A DNA stretch of 64,000 bases from NCBI GenBank assembly GCA_033239125.1, contig BSWB01000002.1, positions 84,254,560 to 84,318,559 of the forward strand. The letters are read 5' to 3'. Numbering within the stretch: position 1 is the first letter of the stretch; each line of letters opens with the position of its first letter. Position numbers and translations under genes: made by a program. Shown here one piece after another: positions 11,525 through 22,189 of this stretch. The stretch is from Fagopyrum homotropicum (lineage: Eukaryota; Streptophyta; Magnoliopsida; Caryophyllales; Polygonaceae). The notes beneath the pieces were generated by a model. The model saw only the letters and a program-made list of their open reading frames with translations, was not told the origin of the DNA and ran no database searches.

Positions 11525-12836
11525 AAATTTATAACTCGATATATTTTTTTAACTACTAACGAACCCACAGTGTATGGGTCGTTTTGTAGTAAGGATAGTA
11601 TTCCGAGGTCGAACACAAAGACTAAGGTGAAATTGAGTCAATAGTGACTAAGGATAGTGAAGATCTAGGCTAAGAAAAGAGAAAGGAATAAAGAAATGAT
11701 GATATCAATGTTTTTGGTTTGGTTTTGAGGTGATCAATCAAAGATCACAAATCATGCAAGATTGACAAACAACTAAGCTAGTAACACAAATGAGTAAACA
11801 CAAACACAAGGTAGGTAATCAAAGATAGAGAAGCGGATTCTAGGGGTTAGAAATTCCGGTTATGGCATAGGACTCAAGCTATCTAGTCATTCTTTGGATG
11901 AACTATAGTACGTTGGGAGTGGGTGTTTCTAAATTGGGATCAATCACCGAGTAGGTCTCATGGTCCACTAGTCCGTTCCTAAGGTCTCACCACCAGGTAA
12001 GTCTCAAAGAACCTAAGGTTAGGAATTCTACACAAACCGGATTGCTATCTAGGGATATAACCTCTCCTCACCGGGTAGGTCTCGGGAAGGCAAGTCCTAA
12101 ATATAAATCCTAGCACACTCAGTCCAATAGCGGCTAGTGAGGTTCACTACTACCTAGAGTTCATCATTATTGGTACCTAAGAGCAAGAATCACCGGGTAG
12201 GTCTCTTCTTACACTTAGTTGCTAACACTAGGTCACCCTAGGATAGATCTAGCTCAACAAACACTAGGGTTTCAACAATCTAACAACCTAACACTTAGAT
12301 TTATCAATACAAGCGAGTCAGACAGAATCACGGTTATTTCCTCACTTCCACGGCCGTGGAACCTACTAGAACAGGCCGTGATTCACAACAAAGGCTAGGT
12401 TCGAGCAAACAATTCATCCAAAGGTACGTTTAAATCTATCCTATCATAGTCCAAGCCATAACCATCATTTCCTTACCATAGAACCACATCTATTTAGCCA
12501 AAAACATGCATCTCAACAATCAAAATCATCAAGCATACAATCATGGAGTCCATATTAAGAGGATGAAATGAAAGAGAGATGAAGTAAATAGAACAAGGAA
12601 AACGAGCTGAATAGATTTTAAAAGAGAGACTTACAACCCTTCAAAAGAAGGTTCGAATCGGTCTTACAACCCTAGAAAATGTTTCCAACAAACTTCACTC
12701 TAAAAACTAAGAAACTCTAAGAATGGTGTGTTCTTCTCTTCTTCTCTAATGGAAGTCTTTCTCCTCCTCCAAGAGTAGCTCCAATCCAATCTTGCAATGA
12801 GAGAATATGTGTGAGGTAAGGTGTGTAGTGGATAAT
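11524..12836 (-). repeat. LTR fragment inserted inside Ath1 gag
   Basis: It is collinear with about 13347-14657 of the adjacent Ath1 LTR and carries the same four-motif array (11944, 11990, 12068, 12190) and one nested palindrome near 12320-12385. It lacks both LTR ends. On each side lies a copy of the same stretch of about 110 bp of gag (about 11408-11518 and 12837-12945). This looks like a rearrangement duplication, not a normal insertion. Confidence 0.85.
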
Positions 12837-13173
12837 GGCTCCTCAATAGCAATGGGCATAACCCGAATATTAACCGCCGGCTGCGGTTGTGGTGGAGGTG
12901 GAGGTTGTTGACGATTAAGCTCTCTTTGCACAAGAGCTTGCCTAATATCTTCAATCTCCCTCGTAGTTGCTTCTTGCCTCTCATTGGCAAGTCTCATCAA
13001 TTCTCCAAGAGCTCATCTCTTAACGTAATTTTCCCTAAATCCTCATCCAACTCAGCTTGAAGATCTCTTGCGGCCATCTCCTTTCCCTTTCTAATGCTCT
13101 GAGATCTAGCCTTAAGGGTTTTCTCCGGTTCGGGATCGAATGGAGCTAAATTCTTGCCACGAGATCTTCGCAT
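12837..13173 (-). pseudogene. Ath1 gag N-terminal fragment
   Basis: Starts with ATG at 13173 (minus strand) and reads RRSRGKNLAPFDPEPEKT, as in Ath3 at 49790, then LQAELDED. After a frame change it reads NERQEATTREIEDIRQA and QRELNRQQPPPPPQP. It stops where the internal LTR fragment begins. The Pro/Gln stretch is repeated beyond that fragment at about 11408-11518. Confidence 0.75.
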
Positions 13174-13289
13174 ACACCTAAAGAGTTAGAGATGTCCTAA
13201 AAATGCAAAGACACAAACCAAACAAGATCAAAAGCAATAAGAAAGACCTACACTATAAACAATTACAAAAATGACTCAATCTAGACCTA

Positions 13290-13308
13290 GTCCCCGACAA
13301 CGGCGCCA
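13290..13308 (-). promoter_or_regulatory. Primer binding site of Ath1 (tRNA-Asp)
   Basis: On the minus strand TGGCGCCGTTGTCGGGGAC, a near-exact complement of the tRNA-Asp 3' end, six bases from the LTR end. Confidence 0.9.
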
Positions 13309-13314
13309 AAAAAT

Positions 13315-15130
13315 TGTTACGCTAGAAACGTGACACGCAAAAGTCTTAAATTTATAACTCGATGTATTTTTCCTAACTCCTAGCGAACCCATAGTGTATG
13401 GGTCGTTTTGTAGTAAGGATAGTATTCCGAGGTCGAACACAAAGACTAAGGTGAAATTGAGTCAATAGTGAAGTGAAGATCTAGGCTAAGAAAAGAGAAA
13501 GGAATAAAGAAATGAAGATCTTAATGTTTTTGGTTTGGTTTTGAGGTGATCAATCAAAGATCACAAAATCATGCAAGATTGACAAACAGCTAAGCTAGTA
13601 ACACAAATGAGTAAACACAAACACAAGGTAGGTAATCAAAGATAGAGAAGCGGATTCTAGGGGTTAGAAATTCCGGTTATGGTATAGGACTCAAGCTATC
13701 TAGTCATTCTTTGGATAAACTATAGTACGTTGGGATTGGGTGTTTCTAGATTGGGATCAATCACCGGGTAGGTCTCATGGTCCACTAGTCCGTTCCTAAG
13801 GTCTCATCACCGGGTAAGTCTCAAAGAACCTAAGGTTAGTAATGCTACACAAACCGGATTGCTATCTAGGGATATAACCTCTCATCACCGGGTAGGTCTC
13901 GGGAAGGCAAGTCCTAAATATAAATCCTAGCACACTCAGTCCAATAACGGCTAATGAGGCTCACTACTACCTAGAGTTTATCATCATTGGTACCTAAGAG
14001 CAAGAATCACCGGGTAGGTCTCTTCTTACACTTAGTTGCTAACACTAGGTCACCCTAGGATAGATCTAGCTCAACAAACACTAGGGTTTCAACAATCTAA
14101 CAACCTAACACTTAGATTTATCAATACAAGCGAGTCAGACAGAATCACGGTTAGTTCCTCACTTCCACGGCCATGGAACCTACTAGAACATGCCGTGATT
14201 CACAACAGAGGCTAGGTTCGAGCAAACAATTCATCCAAAGGTACGTTCAAATCTATCCTATCATAGTCCAAGCCATAACCATCATTTCCTTACCCTATAA
14301 TCACATCTATTTAGCCAACAACATGCATCTCAACAATCAAAATCATCAAGCATACAATCATGGAGTTCATATCAAGAGGATGAAATGAAAGAGAGATGAA
14401 GTAAATAGAACAAGGAAAACGAGCTGAATAGATGTTAAAAGAGAGACTTACAACCCTTCAAAAGAAGGTTCAAATCGTTCTTACAACCCTAAAAAATGTG
14501 TCCAACAAACTTCACTCTAAAAACTAAGAAACTCTAAGAATGGTGTGTTCTTCTCTTCTTCTCTAATGGAAGTCTTTCTCCTCCTCCAGGAGTAGCTCCA
14601 ATCCAATCTTCCAATGAGAGAATATGTGTGAGGTAAGGTGTGTAGTGGATAGTGGTTCCTCTTTTCCTCTCAACCTGCAAGAGTACTTATAGCCTTCACC
14701 ATTTGCAAGAGTCGGTTATGGAGATCGTGGGACAGCTATCCCAGCTGTGCAGAGGGAATCACGGCCCATTCCACGGCCGTGGAACTCCCAGTGGCCGTGA
14801 TTCTGGTGCTTCAGCCTTCTTTTGATCGTTGAGCCATGAGTTGGTGCAAGGCATGCACCAACATGATCCCATGTGTTCTCCTTTGCTCCTAACTTGCTTC
14901 CCAATGAGCTCAGATACGTGTCATCACGAGGAACGTCCTCGGATGTATCCATTAGGCTCTAAAAGCTCCCAAAAATACCTACAAAACATGCAAAAGTCCG
15001 TGTAGACGTCTATCTCGACAAATATACATGTATTGAATGTAAACGCCACGAACTAATGCTAAACTATGCATGAATAACGGAAAAACTATCTAAATGGATG
15101 CCTAGACTAACGTCATAAATCGTGTTATCA
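13315..15130 (-). repeat. 5' LTR of Ath1
   Basis: A 1816-bp LTR, on the minus strand TGATAACACG...AACA. It contains the four phased motifs at 13761, 13807, 13885 and 14007 (plus-strand form TCACCGGGTARGTCTC) and two nested palindromes (14142-14201 and 14756-14803). A TATA-like TATAAGTA lies between the second palindrome and the array on the transcribed strand. Its partner 3' LTR is lost. Confidence 0.9.
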
Positions 15131-17188
15131 AATGCCAACCTAAAGAAATGTAGCTTTTGCACTAATGAAGTTATATTTCTTGGTTTTATAGTGACTGCAC
15201 AAGGTCTACAAGTGGATGAGGAGAAGATTAGAGCTATTCGAGATTGGCCAACACCTACATCCATTTGCCATGTAAGGAGTTTCCATGGGCTTGCAAGTTT
15301 CTATAGGTTCTTTGTGAGAGACTTCAGTACCATTGCTGCACCCTTGACGGAGATTTGCAAGAAACATGCACCATTTGTGTGGGAAGCAGCTCAAGAACGT
15401 GCTTTCAACAAGCTGAAGTTGGTTCTCACCGAGGCACCCTTACTAGCTCTCCCTGACTTCACTAGGCCTTTCGAAGTGGAGTGTGATGCATCGGGAATTG
15501 ACATAGGAGGTGTGCTTATGCAAGAAGGTAAGCCTATTGCCTTTTTCAGTGAAAAGCTTAAAGGGGCATGTCTTAACTACTCTACATATGATAAAGAGTT
15601 GTATGCATTATTTAGAGTACTTAAGACATGGCAACACTACTTGTGGCCTAGAGAGTTTATTTTGCATTCTGATCATGAATCTTTGAAACATTTTCGGAGT
15701 CAAGATAAACTAGATAGGAGGCATGGTAGATGGATGGAATTTATTGAGACTTTTCCCTATGTTATCAAGTATAAAAAGGGAAAAAACAATGTAGTTGCGG
15801 ATGCTCTTTCTAGGAGGCATACATTGCTAACTACATCGGATGTTAGGGTGTTAGGATTTGTTTACATTAAGGAGCTCTATGAATCTGATCTTGACTTTGG
15901 AGAAACATATAAGCTTTGTGTGCAAAAAGGTTCCTTAGATAAATTCTATTTGTTTGAGGGATTTCTGTTTCGAGTAGATAAGGTGTGCATACCTAGGTGT
16001 TCCCTTCGTTTGTTGTTAGTGGAAGAAGGTCATAAAGGAGGTTTAATGGGTCATTTTGGGAGGGATAAGACTTATGCTCTGCCGCACTCACGTTTTTATT
16101 GGCCACATATGGTTAGGGATGTTGAAAATGTGCTTAAAAGGTGTTTAGAGGGCCTTAGAGCTAAATCGAAAGGGAAGCCTCATGGATTGTATACACCTTT
16201 GCCAATTCCCACAGCCCCTTGGGAAGACATTAGCATGGATTTCATAGTGGGATTGCCTAGGAATAGAAGAGGTAAGGATTCGGTATTTGTGGTTGTAGAT
16301 CGATTCTCTAAGATGGCTTACTTTATTGCTTGTCACAAAACTGATGATGCAGCCAATGTAGCTAATTTGTTCTTTCGGGAAGTAGTTAGGTTACATGGTA
16401 TTCCAAGGACAATAGTGAGTGATAGGGCTGTTAAGTTCTTGAGTTACTTTTGGAAAACTCTTTGGGAAAAGCTAAGAACTAAGTTGTTATTTTATACATC
16501 AAGCCACCCCCAAACTGATGGGCAAACCGAAGTAACTAATAGGACCCTAACAACACTTCTAAGGGCTGTCATCAAGAAGAATTTGAAAGAATGGGAAGAT
16601 GTCTTGCCATATGTTGAATTTGCCTATAATAGAGTCATGCACTCATCTACTTCCATCTCTCCCTTTGAGTATGTTTATGGTTTTAATCCACTAACCCCTT
16701 TTGATCTTACACCGTTACATAAGAAGGAGCGAGTGGATTTAAGTGCTAAAACGCAGATTGAACACATCAAGGATCTACATAGTAGGACAAGGATCAAGTT
16801 CGAGGAGAAAGGCAAATACAACGCAGAAAAGGCGAATCAAGGACGCAAGAAGATTATATTTGAACCCGATGACCTTGTATGGCTACATTTGAGGAAGGAG
16901 AGGTTTCAACAACTTCGGAAATCCAAGCTCTCCCCAAGAGGAAATGGGCCTTTCAAGGTGTTACACAAGGCGGGTGACAACGCCTATGTGCTTGACTTGC
17001 TGGATGATTATGCTTGTGATCCTACATTCAATGTGAGGGATCTAAGTCCTTTTCCGTTCCTGGATGATGATCAAGGCAATTCGAGGTCGAATTCTTCCAA
17101 AGAAGGGGAGAATGATGAAGGATCATCTGAGCTAACTCCATCTTCACCACCTCAAGGGACTCTAACAAGAGCGCAAGCTAAATGTTAA
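15131..17188 (+). pseudogene. Element B pol, 3' half: RT end, RNase H, integrase
   Basis: The open frame, nominally starting at an ATG inside the Ath1 LTR (15122), is B pol from the RT thumb (NANLKKC, FLGFIVTAQGL) through RNase H (VECDASGIDIGGVL, SDHESLKHF, VVADALSRR) to integrase. Counting from 15122, catalytic residues are D373, D434 and E470 (35-residue spacing). The zinc site is damaged: the expected CxxC reads C341-L-E-G344. The C-terminus has LHLRKERF and FNVRDLSPF, typical of chromoviruses of the CRM/Galadriel type; no clear chromodomain is visible. The last 25 codons run into the 3' LTR, which starts at 17113. The 5' half was removed around the Ath1 insertion. Confidence 0.85.
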
Positions 17189-17950
17189 GCTGAGATTGAT
17201 GCTCTTTTCCTAAACATGGTCCATGAAGCTCAACTAAGTCCACCTTCATCAAGTCTAAGGACCATGTTGTGGATTAGCCACGAACACATTCCAGCCAAGA
17301 TGATTAATGGAGCTTAAATTGTATTTCTAGTTGCTGGGCAGGCCTTGGGACGCATTTCTAAGGTGAGACGGAGGCCTTGAAATCAGATACAAGGGGTTGC
17401 ACGTGTGTGCATGTGCATGGCTGGAACATTCATTTAAGTATGTGGACGTGAGAGGCTGAATAGGAGAGTTTAATTAGGCCCAATTATGTTCTATATTTGC
17501 TGGGCTTTATTTAAATCTCCCTCAATGTAATTATTGTAATTAGTTTCTTTTTTTTTTCTATTCAAGAAGAAAAGGCCTAGGATGTATATAAAGCCTTTTC
17601 TCTCTTCTTTTGTAGTTAGACAAGTTTTATACAAGTTTTGTTGAGAGCATTTCAGAATTGAATCCAAGAGAATTCAATCATTCTTGTCTCGTGAGTTTGT
17701 GTGTGTGATCTAGCTTTCTCGTTCTTGTGTATGTCAATCTCCTTCGGGATTGGTGTTGCAAGTCGAACAATGTAAAAGTAATAGCATACGTGTCTCGTTA
17801 GTGAATCGAGGTATGATTGGTTTGACTTGTACGAGTTATTCTTCAAGGCAAGGTCTTGATCGAGTATTGAGGAATGATGTCAAAGTAATAGCATACGTGT
17901 CTCATTAGTGAATCAGAGGGAAGTGAAGTACTTCCTCTATTATTGGGGAC
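17113..17950 (+). repeat. 3' LTR of element B, part before the A insertion
   Basis: It starts TGATGAAGGATC directly after a polypurine tract (AAAGAAGGGGAGAA, 17098-17112, one base uncertain). A TATATAAA box is at 17585-17592. The LTR is interrupted by element A at 17951; in the original arrangement it resumes at 32247 and probably ends at 32275, giving about 867 bp in all. Confidence 0.8.
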
Positions 17951-18793
17951 TAATGAGGGACCATCCGAGCTAGCATCTCCGGAGTATGAGGAAGCTATCA
18001 CACGTTCCCGAGCTAAGAAGATTGAGCATGAGACTGAGGGCTTGCTGATTTTATTGGCTACAAGTGTTCATAACGAGGCTTGGCTCTTAAGTAAGCAAGA
18101 GAACAACGACACCAAAGCACCAGACTCGGCCAGCCCCGTACATGACGCCGCTGCTCCTGCTCCTCAACACGTTTCAAGCACCGTTCCATGTCTCTCATTG
18201 AAGAATGAGGCTTTTTAAGGCCTGTTGAGTGATTGTGTGTTTTAAGTAGCCCATTGGGCTTAATTTCCAGATTTTATTGTGTCTTTTGTTTAAGAGCTGA
18301 AAACTATTTAAAGGCTCTTTCTATTACTTTTTAGATAGATTATTTTTGGTGAAAAACACTTATTTTTAGATTTCATCTTCAATCAAAGGCGAGTTTTGAT
18401 TGAAGAGTTATTGTGATCAGATTTAGCTTAGTTGTTTCGAGTGTGTCAATTGCTCTCGGGTTCTTGGTGTTCGTGAGATTCCATAAGCATCCTCCTCGTG
18501 TTGTCGATGTTCTAAGTCGGCTGTGTGAGGTTGTAAGGGGCTGAGTTCGTTGCATCGTTCTTGGTGGTTCTTGATCCCGATATCAAGGGTTTCCACGTCG
18601 TTTGTGTCGGGTTCATCTACATCGTACCTTTCCTTTAATTTCCGTACCTTCCTTTTCAGTTTAGCATCTTCTTGTACCTTTTATTCGCAGGTCACGCATC
18701 ACATGAACCCTAGCCGGCTGTTTGATCCTTTTCTGCGTCTTTCCTTCCTTCCGTCGTCTAGATCGAGCCAACGCCGGGTCGTTCCCCGTATCA
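17951..18793 (+). repeat. Element A LTR (duplicated copy)
   Basis: 843 bp, starting TAATGAGGG (a changed TG end; the other A LTRs start TGATGAGGG) and ending CCCCGTATCA. The 5' part can be read as TRSRAKKIEHETEGL, the continuation of the pol frame seen in the 3' LTR. Preceded by GGGAC at 17946-17950, the copied target site. Confidence 0.9.
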
Positions 18794-18795
18794 GT

Positions 18796-18807
18796 TGGTA
18801 TCAGAGC
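18796..18807 (+). promoter_or_regulatory. Element A primer binding site (tRNA-iMet), copy 1
   Basis: TGGTATCAGAGC, an exact consensus, two bases after the LTR. Confidence 0.9.
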
Positions 18808-19944
18808 TCCGGTTGACGACGGATCGATCTTGTGTCTTTCCTTCTTATCGTGTCAGTTTTGAATTTTCATCACCATCTTCTTGTGTTCTTGAAACTGATT
18901 GTGCTTGACTTGTTGCGTTGAAGGTTGTGTTGGTTTGTGAGTATCCTAGGCCGGCCATCACTATCTCCTCGACGTAACATACCTACAGCCGCCCGTCCTT
19001 GCTTACACACGCCCTGCCGCCGGCCACCACCATTGCTGCCGGTTGTGCCCTACTCGGCTGTGCCCTAATCGACTGCGACTAAAACGGATGCCATTGGACT
19101 TGGTCTTCTTCAAACTCCACAACCCACGTTCAAGCACTAGTAGAAGATCTCTTTTGTTTCAATTTTAATTTATTTTGTAATTATTGGCCAGATTTGTTGG
19201 TCAAGGAAGTTCCTACATTTTAGGTAACAAAAAGCATATCATTCAAAAAAAAAGAAAGAAAAAGAAGCTGATCATTCAAAAAAAAAAAAAATGAAGCTGA
19301 TCATTCAAAAAAAAAAGAAAAGTCTTGTTACATTTTATTTGATTTTGTGATCTTTAGTCTTGTATGTTATTTTGTGGTGCAAGTTGCCTATTCACGTCAT
19401 TATCTCCCAGCCCGCTCGAGGCTTTCTGCAAGACCATACGCTCGGCTAACCATCCGCGCCCCATCGCCCTTAGCCAGCTCTGCACCCTCATCGCCCACAC
19501 CCTCATCGCCTGCACCCTCATCTCTCACCACGTTTTCCCTCTCACCTTGCTACCTCTAACCTAGCCTCGGGATTACTCACACTCCAAGGCAGTCCGGAAG
19601 TGTAACAAGTAGAGCTTTAATCGGTGAGTCTTCTTCTTTTCTTCTCTTCCATACATTCTGTTTGGTGATCTTCTTGAGTCTTTGTGATTCAATTCTGTCC
19701 ATTCGTGATCCTTGTTGAGTTTGAGCTGATTTCGCATTGAACTGAATTGCATTGAGTCCTAATCGATTTTTGGTTGCTTTGGATACCTAGACACCTTAAC
19801 TCAAGTGGGGTTTTTGACTCATTCGAAGTGATCCATCAACAAGCCCGACTATCACAAGAGTGTGAGAGGAAAAAGGAGTGAAACACTTGAGAGGTGTTTT
19901 AATTTCTAACCTTAACATATTCAGTGTTTGTTTTCTTTGTGATA
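18808..19944 (+). other. Element A leader before gag (copy 1)
   Basis: An untranslated leader of about 1.1 kb with no supported gene. It holds three spaced A-rich units of the form GATCATTCAAAAAAA (19217-19320) and a C-rich stretch with repeated CCCTCATCGCC (19480-19530). The same sequence recurs at 25560-26697. Confidence 0.7.
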
Positions 19945-21549
19945 ATGTCTACCCATATCCGTGTTTCGACGACGAGCCCCGAGCCTACAGATCCGACAAC
20001 ATTCAGCTTGTTGAAGCAAATGAACGACAACATTGCCGCTTTGACCACTCGGATGAGGGCTCTAGAAGCTCGCCAGCCCTTAGCTTCAGCCTTTGAGCAA
20101 GAAGACCATTCACAACAGCAACCGCAACCCCGAGGTCCTTTGCCCAACCAACGAGCCGCATATGAGGCCGCTACCATGGCGCAGCGAGGCAATACACCGC
20201 AGGAGCTTTTGCAGCCGCCTTTTCAAGGCCACCCGGGTCACCGATATGGGTATGATCCTCGTCCCAACTCTCCTTTACCTAGAAACGTTGTCCCTCCCAT
20301 TAATGTGCACAAGTACAATGAGGAAGAGGAACAATCAATGACGGGAGAGGCTTGGGCTCCACCACCGCAGCAAGGGTATCAAGGATATCAACGTAGGAAC
20401 CGGGAACCCGAACAAGACGGGATTGGTAAGATAAAGATGAAAATCCCCGTCTTCGAGGGCAAGTGTGATCCGGATACATACATGTTATGGGAGACCAAGA
20501 TAGAGCAAATTTGGTCCTGCCACAATTTTCCCGAGCACAAGAAGGTGGAATTGGTGGCCTTGGAATTTCAAGAATTTGCTCTTATTTGGTGGGATAAGCT
20601 AGTACGGGAAAGGAGACTTGCTCTTGATCCCCCCGTGGCTACTTGGGAACAAATGAAAGAAATGATGAGAGCTCGGTTCATACCTCACCATTACCATAGG
20701 GAGCTTCGGCAACGCCTTGAGAACTTGAGGCAAGGCAATCTGAGCGCCGAGGAAACTTTCAATGCCATGCAAGTTGCAATGGCCCGAGCGAATGTGTCGG
20801 AGGATGAAGAGGCCACAATGGCAAGGTATCTTAGAGTATTGCATCCTTCTTTAGCTAACGAGGTGGATTTGTTTCCATATGGTTCTATGACAGAATCGCT
20901 ACATTTAGCAATAAAAGTGGAAAGAAAGTCCAAGAGTAGGTACCAAGGAGCGGGATACAATGCACCAAACACAGTGAACAAGTGGAAGAACTCGTCCTAC
21001 GGAAAGGAGAACACCGCTGCGAAGGGAGGAACAAACGCTGCACAAGGAGCCGACGCCACTGCTAGGCGTGGTGCCACACACTCCGGTTCTTCGTATCCTC
21101 CCAAGGCAAACCCGGCTGCTCCTTCAGGAACCAAGCTAAGTAACTCTAACCCCCTTGTGCCTAATGCTAATTCTAGAGCTAGAGATGTGACTTGCTTTAA
21201 GTGCCAAGGTAAAGGGCACATGATGAGAGAATGTCCAAACAAAAGAGTCCTTATAATCAATCATCTAGGTCAATATGAGTCGGAATCCGACAACGATGAA
21301 AATGAATTTGACAATGTTATTGACAATCCTGTTTTTGAAAATGATGATGATGAGGATATAGGGTATGAACATGGGGTAACTTTGATAGCTAGGAGGACTT
21401 TACACTTACAACCTACTCCTTGTGAAGATAATCAAAGAGAAAATCTATTTCACACTAGATGCTTAGTAAAGGGGAAGGCTTGTAACGTTATAATTGATGG
21501 TGGTAGTTGTTGCAACATAGCTAGCACGGAATTGATTTCTAAATTGTAA
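19945..21549 (+). CDS. Element A gag and protease start (copy 1)
   Basis: Open for 534 codons from the ATG at 19945 (MSTHIRV); an upstream in-frame ATG at 19924 is less likely because the leader ends there. The middle holds a Retrotrans_gag domain (FEGKCDPDTYMLWE, EFALIWWDKLV, ARFIPHHYHRELRQ). A CX2CX4HX4C zinc knuckle (CFKCQGKGHMMREC) starts at residue 417, nucleotide 21193. A protease-like segment with IIDGGSC follows (Asp at residue 518), an active-site form often seen in this chromovirus group. A stop at 21547-21549 ends the frame inside the protease. The gag part looks intact and would encode the capsid and RNA-binding protein. Confidence 0.8.
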   Translation: MSTHIRVSTTSPEPTDPTTFSLLKQMNDNIAALTTRMRALEARQPLASAFEQEDHSQQQPQPRGPLPNQRAAYEAATMAQRGNTPQELLQPPFQGHPGHRYGYDPRPNSPLPRNVVPPINVHKYNEEEEQSMTGEAWAPPPQQGYQGYQRRNREPEQDGIGKIKMKIPVFEGKCDPDTYMLWETKIEQIWSCHNFPEHKKVELVALEFQEFALIWWDKLVRERRLALDPPVATWEQMKEMMRARFIPHHYHRELRQRLENLRQGNLSAEETFNAMQVAMARANVSEDEEATMARYLRVLHPSLANEVDLFPYGSMTESLHLAIKVERKSKSRYQGAGYNAPNTVNKWKNSSYGKENTAAKGGTNAAQGADATARRGATHSGSSYPPKANPAAPSGTKLSNSNPLVPNANSRARDVTCFKCQGKGHMMRECPNKRVLIINHLGQYESESDNDENEFDNVIDNPVFENDDDEDIGYEHGVTLIARRTLHLQPTPCEDNQRENLFHTRCLVKGKACNVIIDGGSCCNIASTELISKL

Positions 21550-22189
21550 ATAGCAACTTTCTACCACCCTAGGCCTTACAAGCTACATTGGATGAATGAT
21601 TGTGGGGAGCTTAAGGTAAACAAGCAAGCTAAAATTCACATTACCTTAGGACATTATGAAGACACTATTCTATGTGATGCGGTTCCAATGTAAGCTTGTC
21701 ATGTTTTGTTAGGCCGACCTTGTCAATATGATAGGAAAGTGTTGCATAACAGTTTTACTAACAAGCCGACGGAGGAGCGTTTTCTGCAGCCACCAAGGAA
21801 GCCGACGCCATAGACAACCGCGCTGCAGCAAGGACCGCCGCCAAAGGCAAAGCAATCGCAGCAGCCGTCCAGCCCCTACCGAGGACATTGCTCGCAGCCA
21901 AGAGGGAGTACATGACATATTACGTACCTCCCGATGTTGCGCTCGTGTGTTTGTGTAAAGGGATGAATTTGGTAAGCAACTCGACCCTAATTGATTTACC
22001 CCATATTATTTTAGCTATCTTGGATGAGTTTGCAGATGTGTTTCCGGATGAAATACCCCCCGGGTTGCCACCATTGCGGGGTATTGAGCACCAAATAGAT
22101 CTTATTCCCGGAGCTACTCTCCCAAACCGACCCGCCTATAGAATGAACCCGAAGGAGAGTGAGGAGATTCAAACGCAGGTACAAGAGCT
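21550..22189 (+). pseudogene. Element A protease end and RT start (copy 1), cut by duplication
   Basis: After the stop at 21549 the same frame reads RPYKLHWMND and LGHYEDTILCDAVPM, meets a second stop at 21691-21693, and continues with CHVLLGRPCQYDRK. After a frame change it reads DEFADVFPDEIPPGLPP and GATLPNRPAYRMNPKES, the usual lead-in to RT. The RT core is absent because the second duplication unit begins at 22190 with B RNase H, giving a short chimeric frame. Confidence 0.8.

Larger units (their letters stand above)
6277..15130 (-). mobile_element. Ath1: Athila element, 3'-truncated, minus strand
   Basis: Read on the minus strand the order is LTR (15130-13315), tRNA-Asp primer site, gag start, an inserted LTR fragment, the rest of gag, protease, RT, RNase H and integrase, ending abruptly in the integrase at about 6277. 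No 3' untranslated region or 3' LTR is left. It lies inside element B pol: the B reading frame resumes at 15131 directly after the Athila LTR end. A deletion must have removed the Ath1 3' end together with the 5' part of B. Confidence 0.85.
15438..22189 (+). repeat. Tandem duplication, copy 1 (6752 bp)
   Basis: The unit runs from the B RNase H coding sequence, through the B 3' LTR, the A 5' LTR and A gag, into the start of A RT. The following 6752 bases repeat it almost exactly. The breakpoint joins A pol (ACAAGAGCT) to B pol (CCTTACTAGC); CCTT is shared by both sources. Confidence 0.95.

Noticed and set aside
13761..14022. Regularly repeated short motif as a CRISPR array
   Set aside because: The spacing is unequal (46, 78, 122), the spacers are shared between copies of the LTR, and the context is a plant retrotransposon.
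17943..18218. Separate small gene encoding TRSRAKKIEHETEGL
   Set aside because: It is the LTR-coded tail of A pol without its own context; the same frame occurs in every A LTR (24695, 31361).
18796..18807. tRNA-like sequence suggesting a tRNA gene
   Set aside because: Only the 12-base complement of the iMet 3' end is present, at the fixed distance from an LTR; it is a primer site.
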